Part shown: positions 1-10,634 of the stretch, in pieces
How the letters are laid out: every line of letters starts with the position of its first letter
Position numbering within the stretch: the stretch's first letter is position 1
DNA from: Typhlomys cinereus
Taxonomy: Eukaryota > Chordata > Mammalia > Rodentia > Platacanthomyidae
Direction of reading: 5' to 3'
Length of the DNA: 64,000 nucleotides
Assembly: GCA_023101885.1 (NCBI GenBank)
Contig: JALPQD010000215.1
Coordinates: 930,001 to 994,000, forward strand
Translations under genes and position numbers: made by a program
Notes under the pieces: model-generated
The model's database searches: none
Told to the model about the DNA's origin: nothing
What the model saw: the letters and a program-made list of their open reading frames with translations, nothing else

Positions 1-564
1 GGGGGGAGGTGGACCACTGCGTCTCTCTGTCCCTCTTCCCAGTGTGACCTCATTGTTTTTCACTCTTTGTTTGATCAGCCTGTTGAGGACAGGTGGTCAC
101 AACAGGCTTATTACCACGTCCAGGGCTCAGGCCAGGACCTAATAACTCTGCCAACAGCTTCTCACCTTGTGGCTCTTCCTACTTCCTTAGAGTGGCCCAT
201 CCCCCAACCGTCTGATCCTAACTGGCCCAGCCCATCTCAGATGGGGGAATCTACTGTGATCTTCAGGAAGGAAGGCTGCCTGCTCCCTGCCTGCTGGCTT
301 CCTCTGCCCGCCCTGCACCCGTCCTCCACCCTCCGCCCTGCCCACACCTCCAGCAGGCCTCCCTCGGCTGCTTCCACAGCCCCATCAGGCCTAGTTTCTG
401 ATGGTGCTTCCTGGAGCACGGGCCCACCGGGCGCCTGGACAGGTGCTGTGCGGGATCTTGATACACGGGGGTCTCTTAGCAGACTGTTAGGGTCACGTGT
501 TGGCCTCCAGCAGCCCTAACAAGCAAGCCTCAGTCACCTCCTCACGGGCCAATTGAACCCACAA
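1..564. other. Intergenic, no gene recognised
   Basis: No coding exon is seen. Bases about 20-110 resemble the repeat unit at 1200-1285 in the same orientation, so the edge carries another copy of the family described at 565-1290. Confidence 0.5.
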
Positions 565-1290
565 GCACCAGGAAAGAGCAGAGACAGGAGGTTTAGTCAT
601 GGTGGCCACACTGGGAAGAGGGACAAAGAGGTGCAGTGACGACCACGTCTCCTGTGAAGTCTCTGGGGTCCTGACATAAGGTTCATATTTAAGCAGAGAG
701 CAAGAGCTGTGGGCTCTAAGCCGTCAGGGTGGTCCTGGTGGGCGGCCCGCGTGTCTCCTGGAAGAAGGTGTGGCGAGGTGGAGTTACTCCGTGGCATCTC
801 TTCGGGGAGACAAACTCCCCCTCTGGCGGGCACCAGGCTTCAGCCTTTCCTTCTCCCACATGAGACTTCAGAGGAAGTTCTAATTCCTGGGACCTTTATC
901 CAATGTCTCACCACAGAGCGTGACGCAGGAGTCTCTTTGGAACATCCCCGTCCCCTCCGGGATGTTCTCCCTCTGCCGCTGGAAACCATCGCTCACCGCT
1001 GCTCTCAAAGGCCCAGCGTCCTCCCGGTGGAGTCTGGAGCCTCCCAGCCTGACTCAACAGCATCTCGTGGAGCCCTTCATATAGGAGGGACGGGAGCCGC
1101 CCGCAGGACCACGCTTGACCAGGACTGCTTAGGTGCCCACACCTCTTGCCTCTACTTACACTTAAACCTTATGCCAGGACCCCAGAGGACCTCACAGGGG
1201 AACAGGGTTGGCACTGGATGTCTTTGTCCTTCTTCCCAATGTGGCCACCATGACGAAACCTCCTTTCTTCGCTCTTTACCACCAGTCCAC
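565..1290. repeat. Long imperfect inverted repeat (arms about 200 bp)
   Basis: Bases about 565-765 match the reverse complement of about 1085-1290 at roughly 80 percent by eye, with blocks such as GTCATGGTGGCCACA, GACAAAGA and CTCTGGGGTCCTG in the same order. The spacer is about 320 bp. It could be two inverted copies of a dispersed repeat or the ends of one element. Confidence 0.6.
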
Positions 1291-1684
1291 TGGCTGACTG
1301 GTACCAGGGCTGCCAGCTCTCGTGCCTGCCATCCTGTAACCCTCTGCTTGGTCCCAGGACATGTTGAATCCAGACAAATGTCTGAAGTCCCCAGACATTT
1401 TGAGGAGGATGACAGCAGCTATGACTGCAACAGGACGCTGCAGCGAGCAAGTCTCCTCCTCCCTCTGATGGGAACCTGCAGTCGTCCTCTGCAGCGCAGA
1501 GAAATGACTGGGGGCCGGAGCCCTAGTCCAGATCACAGATCCCATGTGAAAACCCCAATGAAAATGGCGTTGCCCTACACTTCTACCACCCCCCAAAACA
1601 GTAAGGAGATGGAGCAATTCAATATGATTGCTGAAGTCACTTTAGGTCTCCACAAGCACACACGTAATTAAGTGCCCTCTTATA

Positions 1685-1710
1685 TTCTCTCTCTCTCTCT
1701 TTCTCTCTCC

Positions 1711-1766
<56 letters not shown>
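1685..1766 (+). repeat. Compound (CT)n-(CA)n microsatellite
   Basis: A run of CT dinucleotides passes directly into about 20 CA units. Confidence 0.9.
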
Positions 1767-1769
<3 letters not shown>

Positions 1770-2329
1770 TGGAGGCCTCCATCTCACGACCTCACATGGG
1801 AAGCAGTAAGTGGAGATTGTCAGAAGGGTGAGCACGGTTGCTTTTGTTTGGGGCTTGCGAACTACACAAGAGCCTGCAGGAAGGACGCACACCTGTGCCT
1901 GCTTTCAAGGGGGTCTGACCATAGAACACACGTGCAGGCAGCAGCACGACTGAGAGCTAATGGTCCAAGAACCCAGGCACCTGACCCAACCTCTTGGTTC
2001 TCCTGAGGGCACATCAGGGGTGTCATCTCTCATGTGTCCAGTTGAAATAAAAATCCCACCACCACACAAGGTTTTACTACGCCCCTCCCATGTGCTGTCA
2101 GCACTAGAAACATGTCTGACATTCTTGCCCTCAGCTGAGAGAGGAGCTTTGCACACTATGGGAGACACGGCTGCCCTGCCGGCTTCTGACCCTGTGCCAC
2201 AAGCAGCTGCTCCTTCACCCTCTTTCCCTCCATCCCTCTTCATGGAAGGTCAGTCGGGGTCACCTGTCTCCATATCCCCATCTCCATGGTGCCACATCCC
2301 CTGTGGCAGGTGACAGCTGAACAGTCCAC

Positions 2330-3142
2330 TTTCTCACATCTTCATCTTTATTGTACCACAGGCTACACGGCACAAGAAGGACAAAGTCCAAGCAGAGCCA
2401 TCCCCGCCCCCCGCCCCGCCCCCGCGCTCCTTTTCCAAAAGGAAGAAACTGAAGCTCTTGACCCCCAAATGATTGACAAATTTCTCCACACCACAACTCC
2501 TTGACCTTTTCTCCCACTCTGCCTTTGCTTTCTGCCCATGACCCAGCACAGCACAGCAGAGATTCCTTTTCATATCCAGGCCCCTCAAGTCACCCTGTTC
2601 CCCAGGAGGGCTGTCCACTTGCCAAAAGTCCCATCCATTCTGCTGCCACCACTGCGACTGCCCTCAACAGCATCACTACCTCTCTGGTTACTGGGGGTCT
2701 CTGTCTGATGGACAGACGGGTGAGTTGGTGCTGGATGCTGCAAGGAAAGGGCTGGAGGTCACAGGGCCCCATCCATGGGCGGTGGCAGAATCGCTGTGTC
2801 GTCTCCAGAGTACAGAACTCTAACTCCAACTGTCTCCCGTTCCGGCTCCTCAGTCTCCTGAGCTTCTTCCTCTTGCCCTTGCACATCCCGTCCATCCACA
2901 ACCCAGTGTGTGTCGTTTCCCATATTCTCTAACCCACCCCCGCCCCCTTCGCCAACCCATGAGTTCAGGCTCCAGCAACTTCCTTCATTTTGGCTCCCAA
3001 GAAACCACCTACTTAACTGGGCTCAACCAAGTCCTCCCCATTCACTTCCACACCCTTCATCTCACCCCCCCATAATAACACTCCCCCATGGTCCCCTCTG
3101 TGCAGGTCACCTGCCCTGACGTCCCCATGGCTTGGGGGAGAA
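2330..3142 (-). other. APOL gene 3' UTR
   Basis: Non-coding sequence follows the stop at 3143 down to the first AATAAA on this strand. Its middle part (about 2600-2900) is clearly similar to 33.9-34.2 kb, the equivalent region of the minus-strand APOL pseudogene, including the ACTGTCTCCC and CCTGAGCTTCTT blocks. That supports it as duplicated gene sequence. A C/G-rich run at 2402-2431 (repeated CCCCGCCCC) lies inside it. Confidence 0.6.
2347..2352 (-). terminator. Polyadenylation signal AATAAA of the APOL gene
   Basis: TTTATT on the plus strand is AATAAA on the minus strand, about 790 bp after the stop. I saw no earlier AATAAA or ATTAAA on this strand between the stop and this site. Confidence 0.55.
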
Positions 3143-4019
3143 TCACTCGGGTGGGTCTGACTGAAGAGTCCCGTGGATCCGCTCGAGCTCCTGCAACTTC
3201 TCCTGCATGTCCCGAATCAGCTTCCGCAGCTCTTCAGCTGACTCCGACTTCGCCCCCTCCTGCAAATGTCGTGACTCGTTCACAAGGCGGCACACATCCA
3301 GGGCAAGGAAGGCACCTGCCCAGGCTGCACCCCGGAGCCGGGCTCTTCTGGTTATTGCCGCAGCAGAGCTTCCGGTGGCACCGTGCACCTCCCTGGCACC
3401 TTGGGCAGGGATTCGCCCACCAGTCCTGAGGCTCCTGGCATCCGCTGCTGAGCGAGAATTGGCTCTGAACGCCCTGAAGTCTCGAATGTGCTTCCCAAGG
3501 GCTTTCACGTCTTTGATGAAGTTTCTGGCTTCCTTGAGAACCTTCGTTGAAATCTTTTCCAGAGTCTTGGAAACCTCTTCCATCAAGTCCTTGCCAGTTG
3601 AAATCAGCTGTCTGACTTTGGCTTCATCTGACAACCTGCTGGTCTCTTCGACAAGCAGAGTAGTGACTCCACTCGCAGTGGCTGCTGCACCCAGCCCTGC
3701 CCCAGTGGCCGAAAGCACCAAACTGCCCCCTGCTGTCACAGGTGCAAATACGATGCCAAGGATGCCCAGGACTCCCGAGGCCACGCTGACGGAGTCGGTC
3801 ACCACGTTGGAGATGGTGCAGCCCCTGTGCACCTCTTCCATGTGCTCTGCGAGGCCGTGAAGCTTCTCGATGTGCTCCTCGAGATCACTTTTCAGCTGGG
3901 GAAAGGCTTCCAGAAACTTCTTTCTATCCTCCAGCTCTCTTTGGAGTCGGTCTCCGTCCTCCACAGCCATGAGTTTTACGAGGTTCCTCAGAGTCTCGCG
4001 GAACTCGGAATCCTCATCC
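3143..4019 (-). CDS. APOL gene, last coding exon with the membrane-inserting domain
   Basis: The exon encodes residues 53-344 and ends with a stop at 3143-3145. The acceptor TTACAG|GGATGAG is clean. It carries the VHRGCTISN motif, the long Gly/Ala/Val hairpin (roughly 128-172), a basic Arg/Ala-rich stretch near 235-275 and the C-terminal LALDVCRLVNES...EGAKSESAEELR signature. One large 3' exon holding most of the protein is typical of APOL genes. The open reading frame runs upstream of the acceptor to 4153, but those codons are intronic. Confidence 0.9.
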
Positions 4020-7000
4020 CTGTAATGGCAGAGGTCAGGTGCATGAGACACAGCTGTCAGGCGGCCCCAACCATCTCTCCTGACCCCCTCACAGAACTGG
4101 ACCACGAAGCACTGGGAAAGAATGTTACAGAAGGGCAAGATTTCATATTCCATACCGCACGTCTGGTAAAACCACAGATGGCCAATAAGACCTTAGTCCA
4201 CAGAGGTCAATGTGAGGTCGTGTTAAGAAACTTTCCTGGCAGGCATTTGATAGGGATGATTTACTCATGGCACCGATACCAAATATTTTCCTAGTAGAAA
4301 TTGTGTAGATGAACACAGGTGTAGGAGGAACGGACCAGGCAGGCCTGTCTTAAGGTCTCTGATCTTACAACACCTCCACCTGGGGAGCAGCCACTCAGGG
4401 ATGATCTGAATGGGCCGCATGCGCGAATGCAACTTCCCCAAGCTACACCTGCTGCCGCGCCTGGTGCTGACGTCAAAGCGCCTGGCTGAGAGGACCAACC
4501 CGGACAGGACAACTCAGCAAATGCTCACGCTGGGACTTACGGGATGTTGGGTGGGGTATACAAGCAGCCTGATATTTACAATAAACGAGTCTGCACGCCT
4601 GAGAGCCTGAGAGCCTGCTTTGCCACTCGCCTGTTACACCAGGGAGATGGATCGGTGCAATGAGCCTTTCATTCAGAGGGTGTGATTAAGGGCCCTTCCC
4701 AAGAGAACTGCGATGGTCATATCCACTGCTAGGGGCAGGGCTCCCACTTGAGATGGAGTCTCTAGGTTAAGGTCAGCCTCCTGGCAGCCTGTAAGAGGTG
4801 GTCTTGACTGTAATCCATACGGAAGACCCAGTCCAGTGTGTTCGGGACCCCTCCCTAGGCAGCTGGTCCAAGACTATGCAAGAATGAGGAGAACTAAGTA
4901 TTGGCGAGCACGCATTCCTGCTCTGTTCTCTGTGGGTGTGGGGGGTGCCTGGAGCTCCCCTGAGCTCTTGAATTACAAAACTGTCAGCCGACTCCTGCCT
5001 CTGACCTGCAGCTGACTCCAGCGTCCACTTCCTACCACAGTGAAGTCCCGCTGCCCTGAACAGAAGACATCTGAGCGTCAATCACATCAGCCTGCAGCCC
5101 TGGAGCTGGGCAGGGACAGTCCAGGTCCAGTCCGGTTCTGTCCGGCTGTGCTCGGGCCTGTCTGCCCCTCAGGTCTAGAGAAGGATCCCACTGTGTTTTG
5201 TGGTTCCTGAAATGAGGAAGAAAATGGCTGAGCCGGGATGCTAGGAACAGGAGGAGCTCACATCTAGTTTTCTGACTTGTGTGAAAGCAAGTCTGAGTTG
5301 GCTCCCTTCTCTAGGAAGGAGAACCTTGGTCTTGGTCATAGCTCCCCTCCTGTCTGCAGGCTGTGCAACCTAACTTTCATTGAGCACCTACTATGTGCAT
5401 CACCCTCAACACCCCATGTGCATGAACTTAGTTTTCCCACATTAAAGCTTAACAGCGAACAGATTGAGGCAGAAAATGGGAAACTAACTTCCAAGGTCAC
5501 ATGAACAGCAGCTGGCAAAAGTGATTCTGTCACCTGTGGGCGCCACCTCCAGTCCCCCTGAGGTCATTCCTACTAGAGGAACAACTCCCCGGGGATTTTT
5601 AGGCGTGATATCCAGAACCCTAAGTCCTGGACTACTTAGTGGGCTTGTGTTTACCCTAGATACCAAGCATGCCAGAGGCCCAGAGCACAGTGCTGGGCTC
5701 CCCCATAGCAGTGTCTAGACACCTCAGCCTGCCCTCAGAGACCAGGCAGGCCAGGAGGCTGGGCGCAGTGCTGGCTGGCACCACTGGCAGTGACCTGGAC
5801 AACTCAGCCTCCGCCGCGAATGTGTCCCAGGCTCCATCTTCTGTCAGCAGACGCTGCAGCTCCTCTCTGCTCACCGAGCTCCTGAGATACTCAGTGGCGT
5901 CCTGGATGAAGCAGGTGCTCTCTGCAGGAAGAAAAAGAACGATGTCAGCGCCCAGTGTGCAAGGACTGAAAGAGCAAAGAGCACGAGGTGCCCCTGATAG
6001 TCACATGCAAAACCCCATAACTATCTGTAAACAGGGCCTTGCAGGAGGTGAAGTAAAGAATAAGCGAGATCATCAATACAGAGACTCAGCCAGGCTCCTC
6101 CATGGCACGGGAGTCCTTATGACGAGAATAGACACCAGATATCTACTGTCTGCCTATCACCTACTTACCTATTTCTTTACTCTGTGTCTCATTTATTTAT
6201 CGATTAGTCTATCTCTGTTGTCTGTATTCTCTCTCTCTCTGACTTTCTGTCTCTCTCTCTCTCTCTTCTCTCTCTCTGCATAGGGGAAGCCATGTATTGA
6301 CACAGAGCTCAGTCATCTGCTGCAAACCAGGCACGAAGCCTGCACCAGAACTACATGACACACCTTGTTCTTGGACTTGACCTTCCAGAGCAGAGAGCAA
6401 CTGGAGGCCTTTCTCTAAGATGGCGGCCTGGGTGCTCACTGCATGGCAGGAGCTGTGCGGGCTCGGGCACCAGTCAGGTGCCAGGAGCTCTGCTGAGAAT
6501 GAGTCACATCAGTGAGGAGCAATGAAAAGGTGAACTTTCAGTCTCAGGAAGAGGGAAGATTCCAGGGCTGGCTTCCACCTATCACAGGCCCCTTGCGTGC
6601 CAAATGCTGTGGGACCAGCGCATTTGAAAGTGGCTGCCAACCCATCAGGGGGTCCTGACATTGGCTTCTTGGGTGAAGAGCAGCATTTGAAAAGGAAGAA
6701 GCGTTGACACTCTCAGGGCGTGTGGAACTCAGGGTGAATATTGTGTCTGTGGTTTCCCTTGTACACGTCACGAACACATCTGCATGGATCACTAGACACG
6801 AAGGGACCAGATGACAGTCTGAGGATGCTCTCAAACCACACCAAGCAGGTGGGGAACTGTTACTCTGCAGTAGTCACTAGGCCGTATGGCCTGCTGTGCC
6901 CCCTCACATGGTCCTTGTGCCACCTGAAGAGGCAGAGTCAGGAGGTGACCTTCAGTCACGCTCCCCAAGAGAAGGACATGGAGGGAAACCTCACAGACCC

Positions 7001-7148
7001 AGACCCTGTGTTCCCAGTGAGGACCCCCCCTATCCATCCTCACGTGCTCAGTGAGCATGTGGAGACCCCACAGGGTGCCTCAGGAGCAGGAAGCAGCCAG
7101 AGAAGGGGAGAGGCTACCTGGGGGGTCCCTGTGATCTGCGGGGTCCAT
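3143..7148 (-). CDS. Apolipoprotein L family gene (APOL2/APOL3-like), three coding exons
   Basis: Joining 7146..7148 down to 7118, 5921..5795 and 4019..3143 on the minus strand gives 1,035 bp, exactly 345 codons with the stop, and no internal stop; all junctions are GT-AG. The 344-residue product has the APOL layout: an N-terminal acidic helix with STCFIQDATEYL and EDGAWDTFAAEAEL (12-51), a charged helix with KKFLEAFP (86-93), the family motif VHRGCTISN (116-124), a Gly/Ala-rich hydrophobic hairpin (about 128-172) and a C-terminal LALDV...HLQEGAKSESAEELR segment followed by a heptad-like helix. APOL proteins bind lipids and insert in membranes as channel-like proteins; members without a signal peptide act inside cells on Golgi, ER or endosomal membranes. 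There is no signal peptide, so this resembles APOL2/APOL3, not secreted APOL1. The exact orthologue is uncertain because rodent APOL genes expanded independently. Confidence 0.88.
4210..4636 (+). mobile_element. Solo-LTR-like element in the APOL last intron
   Basis: The segment has the order of an LTR: a GC-rich U3-like part with TGACGTCA (4468-4475), a TATA-like GGTATACAAG near 4556, AATAAA at 4580-4585, then an R/U5-like tail rich in GAGAGCCTG ending GTTACA near 4636. It lies antisense to the APOL gene. The left boundary is approximate and I could not find matching target duplications. Confidence 0.5.
4468..4475 (+). promoter_or_regulatory. Consensus CRE palindrome TGACGTCA
   Basis: A perfect CREB/ATF full site lies about 90 bp upstream of a TATA-like sequence in the LTR-like element, a promoter-like arrangement. 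Activity is inferred, not shown. Confidence 0.45.
5795..5921 (-). CDS. APOL gene, second coding exon (127 bp)
   Basis: The exon encodes residues 11-53, including STCFIQDATEYL, VSREELQRLLTEDGAWD and TFAAEAELS, the conserved APOL N-terminal helix block. It lies between a TTCCTGCAG acceptor and a CCAG|GTCACT donor. The homologous exon in the plus-strand pseudogene is 119 bp and that in the minus-strand pseudogene is 99 bp, so this full-length exon is the local reference for judging them. Confidence 0.88.
6220..6280 (+). repeat. (CT)n-rich tract in the APOL intron
   Basis: This is a short pyrimidine tract with CTCTCT runs, between the first and second coding exons of the APOL gene. Confidence 0.8.
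7118..7148 (-). CDS. APOL gene, first coding exon
   Basis: The 31 coding bases encode MDPADHRDPP plus the first base of a Glu codon. The ATG has a strong Kozak context (A at -3, G at +4). The donor at 7117/7116 reads CCCAG|GTAG. The transcribed exon probably extends to 7202, where a CTGCAG acceptor follows a pyrimidine tract. The phase (one base over) fits the next exon, which starts AG and completes GAG (Glu11). Confidence 0.8.
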
Positions 7149-7313
7149 GGTTGCAGCCACAGCCTCCCAGGGGTTCTCCTCACAGCTCCTCAGGAGTCCA
7201 GGCTGCAGGGAGGAGAAGACAGACTGTGAGGTGGAGCGCGGGAACGGCTGCAGGGGGCCAAGTGTCTGGTGGTTCCACCAGGATAGCGCAGACCAGGGGC
7301 TCTAACCACTCAC

Positions 7314-7382
7314 CTCCACTCCTTGTCACAGGTCGGGGCAGCTGCTCCTGCGTGCACGCGCCTGTCGCGGCTCGCAGCTCTT
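7314..7382 (-). other. Possible 5' non-coding exon of the APOL gene
   Basis: On the minus strand a 69-bp segment lies between TCTTCCAG (acceptor) and GGAG|GTGAGT (strong donor), 111 bp upstream of the coding exon's acceptor. It is GC-rich and contains no ATG, as expected for an untranslated exon. The support is splice-site quality and position only. Confidence 0.35.
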
Positions 7383-7585
7383 CTGGAAGACAGACCCTAA
7401 ATCAGTATTCTGGCTACATTTCTCTTAGGAGTGGCCGCAGCCAGCTGTCCCGGCCCTGGTTTCCTGATTTACAGTCTGCAGGACCCCAAAGCCTGGGCAG
7501 CATCTTTAGACGATGAGACTAAAGGACCATGAGCTAAGCAAGGAGCAACGGGCACAGCAAGGCAGAAAGAGAAGGGAGGTGTGTG

Positions 7586-7872
7586 AGGCCATGGGACAGA
7601 TGTGTCGTGCTTGCCGATCATTGTGAGGCCCTAGGTTCAATTCCAGAACACACACGCGCGCGCACACACACGCACACACGCACGCATCCACGCATGCACA
7701 CACAGACACGCAGACACGGACGCACACGCATGCACACACACACGCACACACATGCACGCACACACGCATGCACCCACACACACACACACGCATGCACGCA
7801 CGCACGCATCCATGCATGCACACGCAGACACGCATACACAGATGCATGCGCGCGGACACACACACACAAATT
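7586..7872 (+). mobile_element. ID-like SINE with a long CA-rich tail
   Basis: A tRNA-like head ends in a B-box-like AGGTTCAATTCC at about 7633, then about 220 bp of CACACG, GCATGC and CACACA repeats follow. Alternating purine-pyrimidine order and ten or more GCATGC or CATGCAC palindromes give it Z-DNA-like composition. No protein is implied by the open frames here. Confidence 0.55.
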
Positions 7873-7945
7873 TAATTAATCTAAAAATTACTGTGCCCTG
7901 GGTGACATCCTTGAAACCCAAGTGGGTGACCCCTCTCTGATCTGT

Positions 7946-8450
7946 CTGGGGGCTCAGCTGGCCACTGATGTGGACATAGTGAGCCTGCTTGGATGAACCT
8001 GTGGCTGCTAAGTCCCCCAAGGACTGCTCCACTGAGCTGGGAGGAGGGTGGTGCCGGGGTTTGACGGGGAGCCCGCCCTGCCCTGCTCCCGCCCAGCTGC
8101 GCACCGCAGATAGGAGCCTCCAGCCCACCAGGGCCGAGCAGGGTCAGCGCGGCCTCTCCTGAGTGGACGCAGAACATCCTCACGGCAGGGGAAGGAGGCA
8201 GCAGACCCCCGGCTCCTCCTCAGCAGCCCCCACGACCTCCAGGGTCAGGTTCAAGCTCCCCAGCAGCGGGCAGCCCTCCTGCCTGCTCAGCGCCACCCCG
8301 GGCTGCTCCCAGCCTGTGCCAGGCTCCTCCAAGGCCTCCCTGTCTCCATGGCGATACTGTGTCCTGCCACCTGCCCCTGCTGGAGGTCCCACCAGAGGAA
8401 TTTCCACCCGGTGGGCAACAGCTCTGCAGCATCTGGCGTCCAGGGCCTGC
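7946..8450. repeat. APOL 5'-flank duplication, copy 1
   Basis: This is homologous, in the same orientation, to 43607-44085. The core about 8133-8330 differs from 43746-43940 at about eight positions, while both flanks are clearly more diverged. It lies about 0.6 kb upstream of the minus-strand APOL 5' end, so it may be a duplicated promoter or 5' exon region; that role is inferred from position. Confidence 0.75.
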
Positions 8451-8559
8451 TGTCCTCTACTCCTGCTGGCGGCCTCCACGCCACGATGAGATGGTCCTCT
8501 GCCCCCGCCCCCAGCAACATTCCCTCCAATTCTCACGTGGTCCCTTTCACATCTGCACG

Positions 8560-8820
8560 CATAGCACAGCCTCAGCTTCTTCCTCTGTTGCCCCCAAGCT
8601 CAGCAGAGGCCAGGTGAGGCCCAGGGACCGCAGGCCCACCCGCCACCTGACCGCCTCCTTCCTGGTATTCAGACAAGTCACCGAGGTCTTGGATTCTCCA
8701 GCAGACCTAACACATAGTAGGTGCTCAGAGACTGGTATCCACTCGAGTCACTTTCCTGGGCCTCTGTTTCTCCACTAGGCCTAGCACATAGTAGGTGCTC
8801 AGAGACAGGCTGGGTGAAAA
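8560..8820 (+). mobile_element. MIR-like remnant with a duplicated segment
   Basis: CCTCAGCTTCTTCCTCTGT and two copies of CACATAGTAGGTGCTCAGAG (8709 and 8788) are typical of the ancient MIR family. The second copy follows the first by about 79 bp, so part of the element was duplicated in tandem. Confidence 0.5.
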
Positions 8821-8940
8821 GCTCAAAGGCCCCCCATCTCAGAAGCCGATTTCATTCCCATCAGTCAACAGCATCACGGCAGAACGGTCTCTGTGTCTGT
8901 CCTGCTGCAAGGAAAGATGGGCCTGGGCCCAATGATCTCC

Positions 8941-9305
8941 TCTACTGTTCTTTCTTGTCTTTCCTTTCATTCGTTTCCTTCTTTTCTCTTTTCTTCCCTC
9001 CTTTCTTCCTACCTTCCTTTTTTCTCTCCTTCCTTCATTCTGTCATTCCCTCCTTCCTCCCTCCTTCCTCTCTCCCTTTTTCTTCCCTCTCTCCCTTTCT
9101 TTCCTTCTTTCTTTCCTTCTTTCCTTCTTTCTTTCTTTCCTTCTTTCCTTCTTTCTTTCCTTCTTTCCTTCTTTCTTTCCTTCTTTCCTTCTTTCTTTCT
9201 TTCCTTCCTTCTCTCCTTCCTTCCTTCTTTCTTTCTTTCTTTTCTTTTTTTCTTTCTTTTCTTTCTTTCTTTCTTTCTTCTTTCTTTCTTTCTTTCTTTC
9301 TTTCT

Positions 9306-9364
<59 letters not shown>

Positions 9365-9378
9365 CTCTCTCTTTTTCC
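8941..9378 (+). repeat. Large (CTTT)n/(CCTT)n pyrimidine tract
   Basis: About 430 bases are almost pure pyrimidine, built of CTTT and CCTT tetranucleotides and ending in a CTCTCT stretch. Such homopurine-homopyrimidine mirror tracts can form triplex DNA. All long open frames here, Ser/Phe/Leu-rich on one strand and Lys/Glu/Arg-rich on the other, are artefacts of the repeat. Confidence 0.95.
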
Positions 9379-9379
9379 A

Positions 9380-10460
9380 TAACTCAAAAAGCTGGACCAT
9401 CAAAACCCACCATCCCCCTACATTCCCCCTGTTCACTCCTCATGCAGTCTTGCACTCAATGACCCCCAAGCAGCTTAGGGATGCTCTCTAAGAGGTCCCC
9501 ACACTCTCTTGTGTTTAGGAACCTAGGTGAGAGAAAGGAAGTCAGAGCCCAAGCTGGCTGCAAGTCCAGCTCTGCAGCTGAACTGTGACCAAGACCAGTG
9601 ACCACCTTGCTAGGTTCATTCATGAAGAGATGACCCTTCTCATCCAGAGCCACTTGAGGATGAGCAGACGAGGGAACGTGTCACCTTAGCTTACCGAGAA
9701 TGGGCACCAGCTGTCCTTAGCGTGTGGACCAGGTCCCCAGGAGCACCTCTGAGTACCACCCAGACGCAGCCTCCAGCTGATACACCCAGCAGCCAAAAGG
9801 GAAAGTGAAAGGCGGCTTGCGAGCCCCTCGGGATCAAACCACACCAAGCATGGTGGGTGCTGGGTGCCACCCTCCTCGCTGACCCATGGATGGGGCTGAT
9901 ATGGCCAAGAGCATCGCTGGCCCGGGTGAGATAGAAAAGAAATGAAACCAAGAATGGAGCTGGCCGACAAGACGAGCCGGGACTTTGGGTTCCAAGCACA
10001 GGGACCCAGCTGTGCCCTGGCGTACTGGATGGGCTTGTTTCTGATTGACTTGTGGGGATGGATGACCAGCATTTCTTCCTGGTATTTTAAAGTAGGATCT
10101 GGGAATTCAAATGCAAGTCCTTCTGCTTTCTAGCCGAAGACTTTAACCCCTGAGCCATCTATCTCCCCAGTCTTTTTGCCAGTTTCTTTACCTCCAAAAC
10201 CATAGCATGCACCCATCATGCACAATAACTGCATGCAGATTTGAAAATAGGGGTAAATGTGAATACCAACCAAATAGTGAAGTAAATGCACCCCAAAGCG
10301 CACTGTGTGTGTCCTGCGTAGTCCCCTACTGTCCCCCCCCCCATAAAAACCCTAGATGAAGCCCCAAGGACATATGCCTGGGATGAAAGCCATCCCAATG
10401 GTAGGGTGGGTGGGTCCCCTGGGGGTCCAGGCTCACACAAAGGCCCTTCAGTCTGGAGCA
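9380..10460. other. Intergenic; one degraded tRNA-type SINE fragment
   Basis: No exon is recognised. At about 10085-10175 the minus strand has the 3' part of a tRNA-derived SINE head (the plus strand reads CCTGAGCCATCTATCTCCCC). Confidence 0.4.
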
Positions 10461-10634
10461 ATCAAAAATGACCCACAGCTGTCAAGCTCATGAGTTTATG
10501 CACATGGTACCTTTGCCAAGCAGTGCCCTTTGACCCCTCTCTCCAAGGGAGCTGAGCGAGAGGCAACAAATTCTGCAATGGAGGATGCTGGGGGGAGGTT
10601 CTGAGAGGAAGCAATGCATGATGGTCTATTGCAG

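Noticed and set aside
709..1671. 320-codon plus-strand open frame, the longest outside repeats and known exons
   Set aside because: It overlaps the long inverted repeat, has no recognisable domain and no regular amino-acid pattern, and the frame is open mainly because of GC-rich composition.
2402..2431. GC-box cluster as a promoter
   Set aside because: It lies in the APOL 3' UTR, with no TATA, Inr or downstream gene to support a promoter.
3207..3860. 217-codon plus-strand frame
   Set aside because: It is the antisense shadow of the large APOL exon.
3143..4153. Use of the open-frame ATG at 4151-4153 as the APOL start
   Set aside because: Codons above 4019 lie upstream of a clean TTACAG acceptor and do not resemble APOL, whereas splicing to 5795-5921 restores the conserved N-terminal helix in phase.
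8721..9491. Ser/Phe/Leu-rich 256-codon frame and Lys/Glu-rich frames on the other strand
   Set aside because: They are translations of the (CTTT)n tract.
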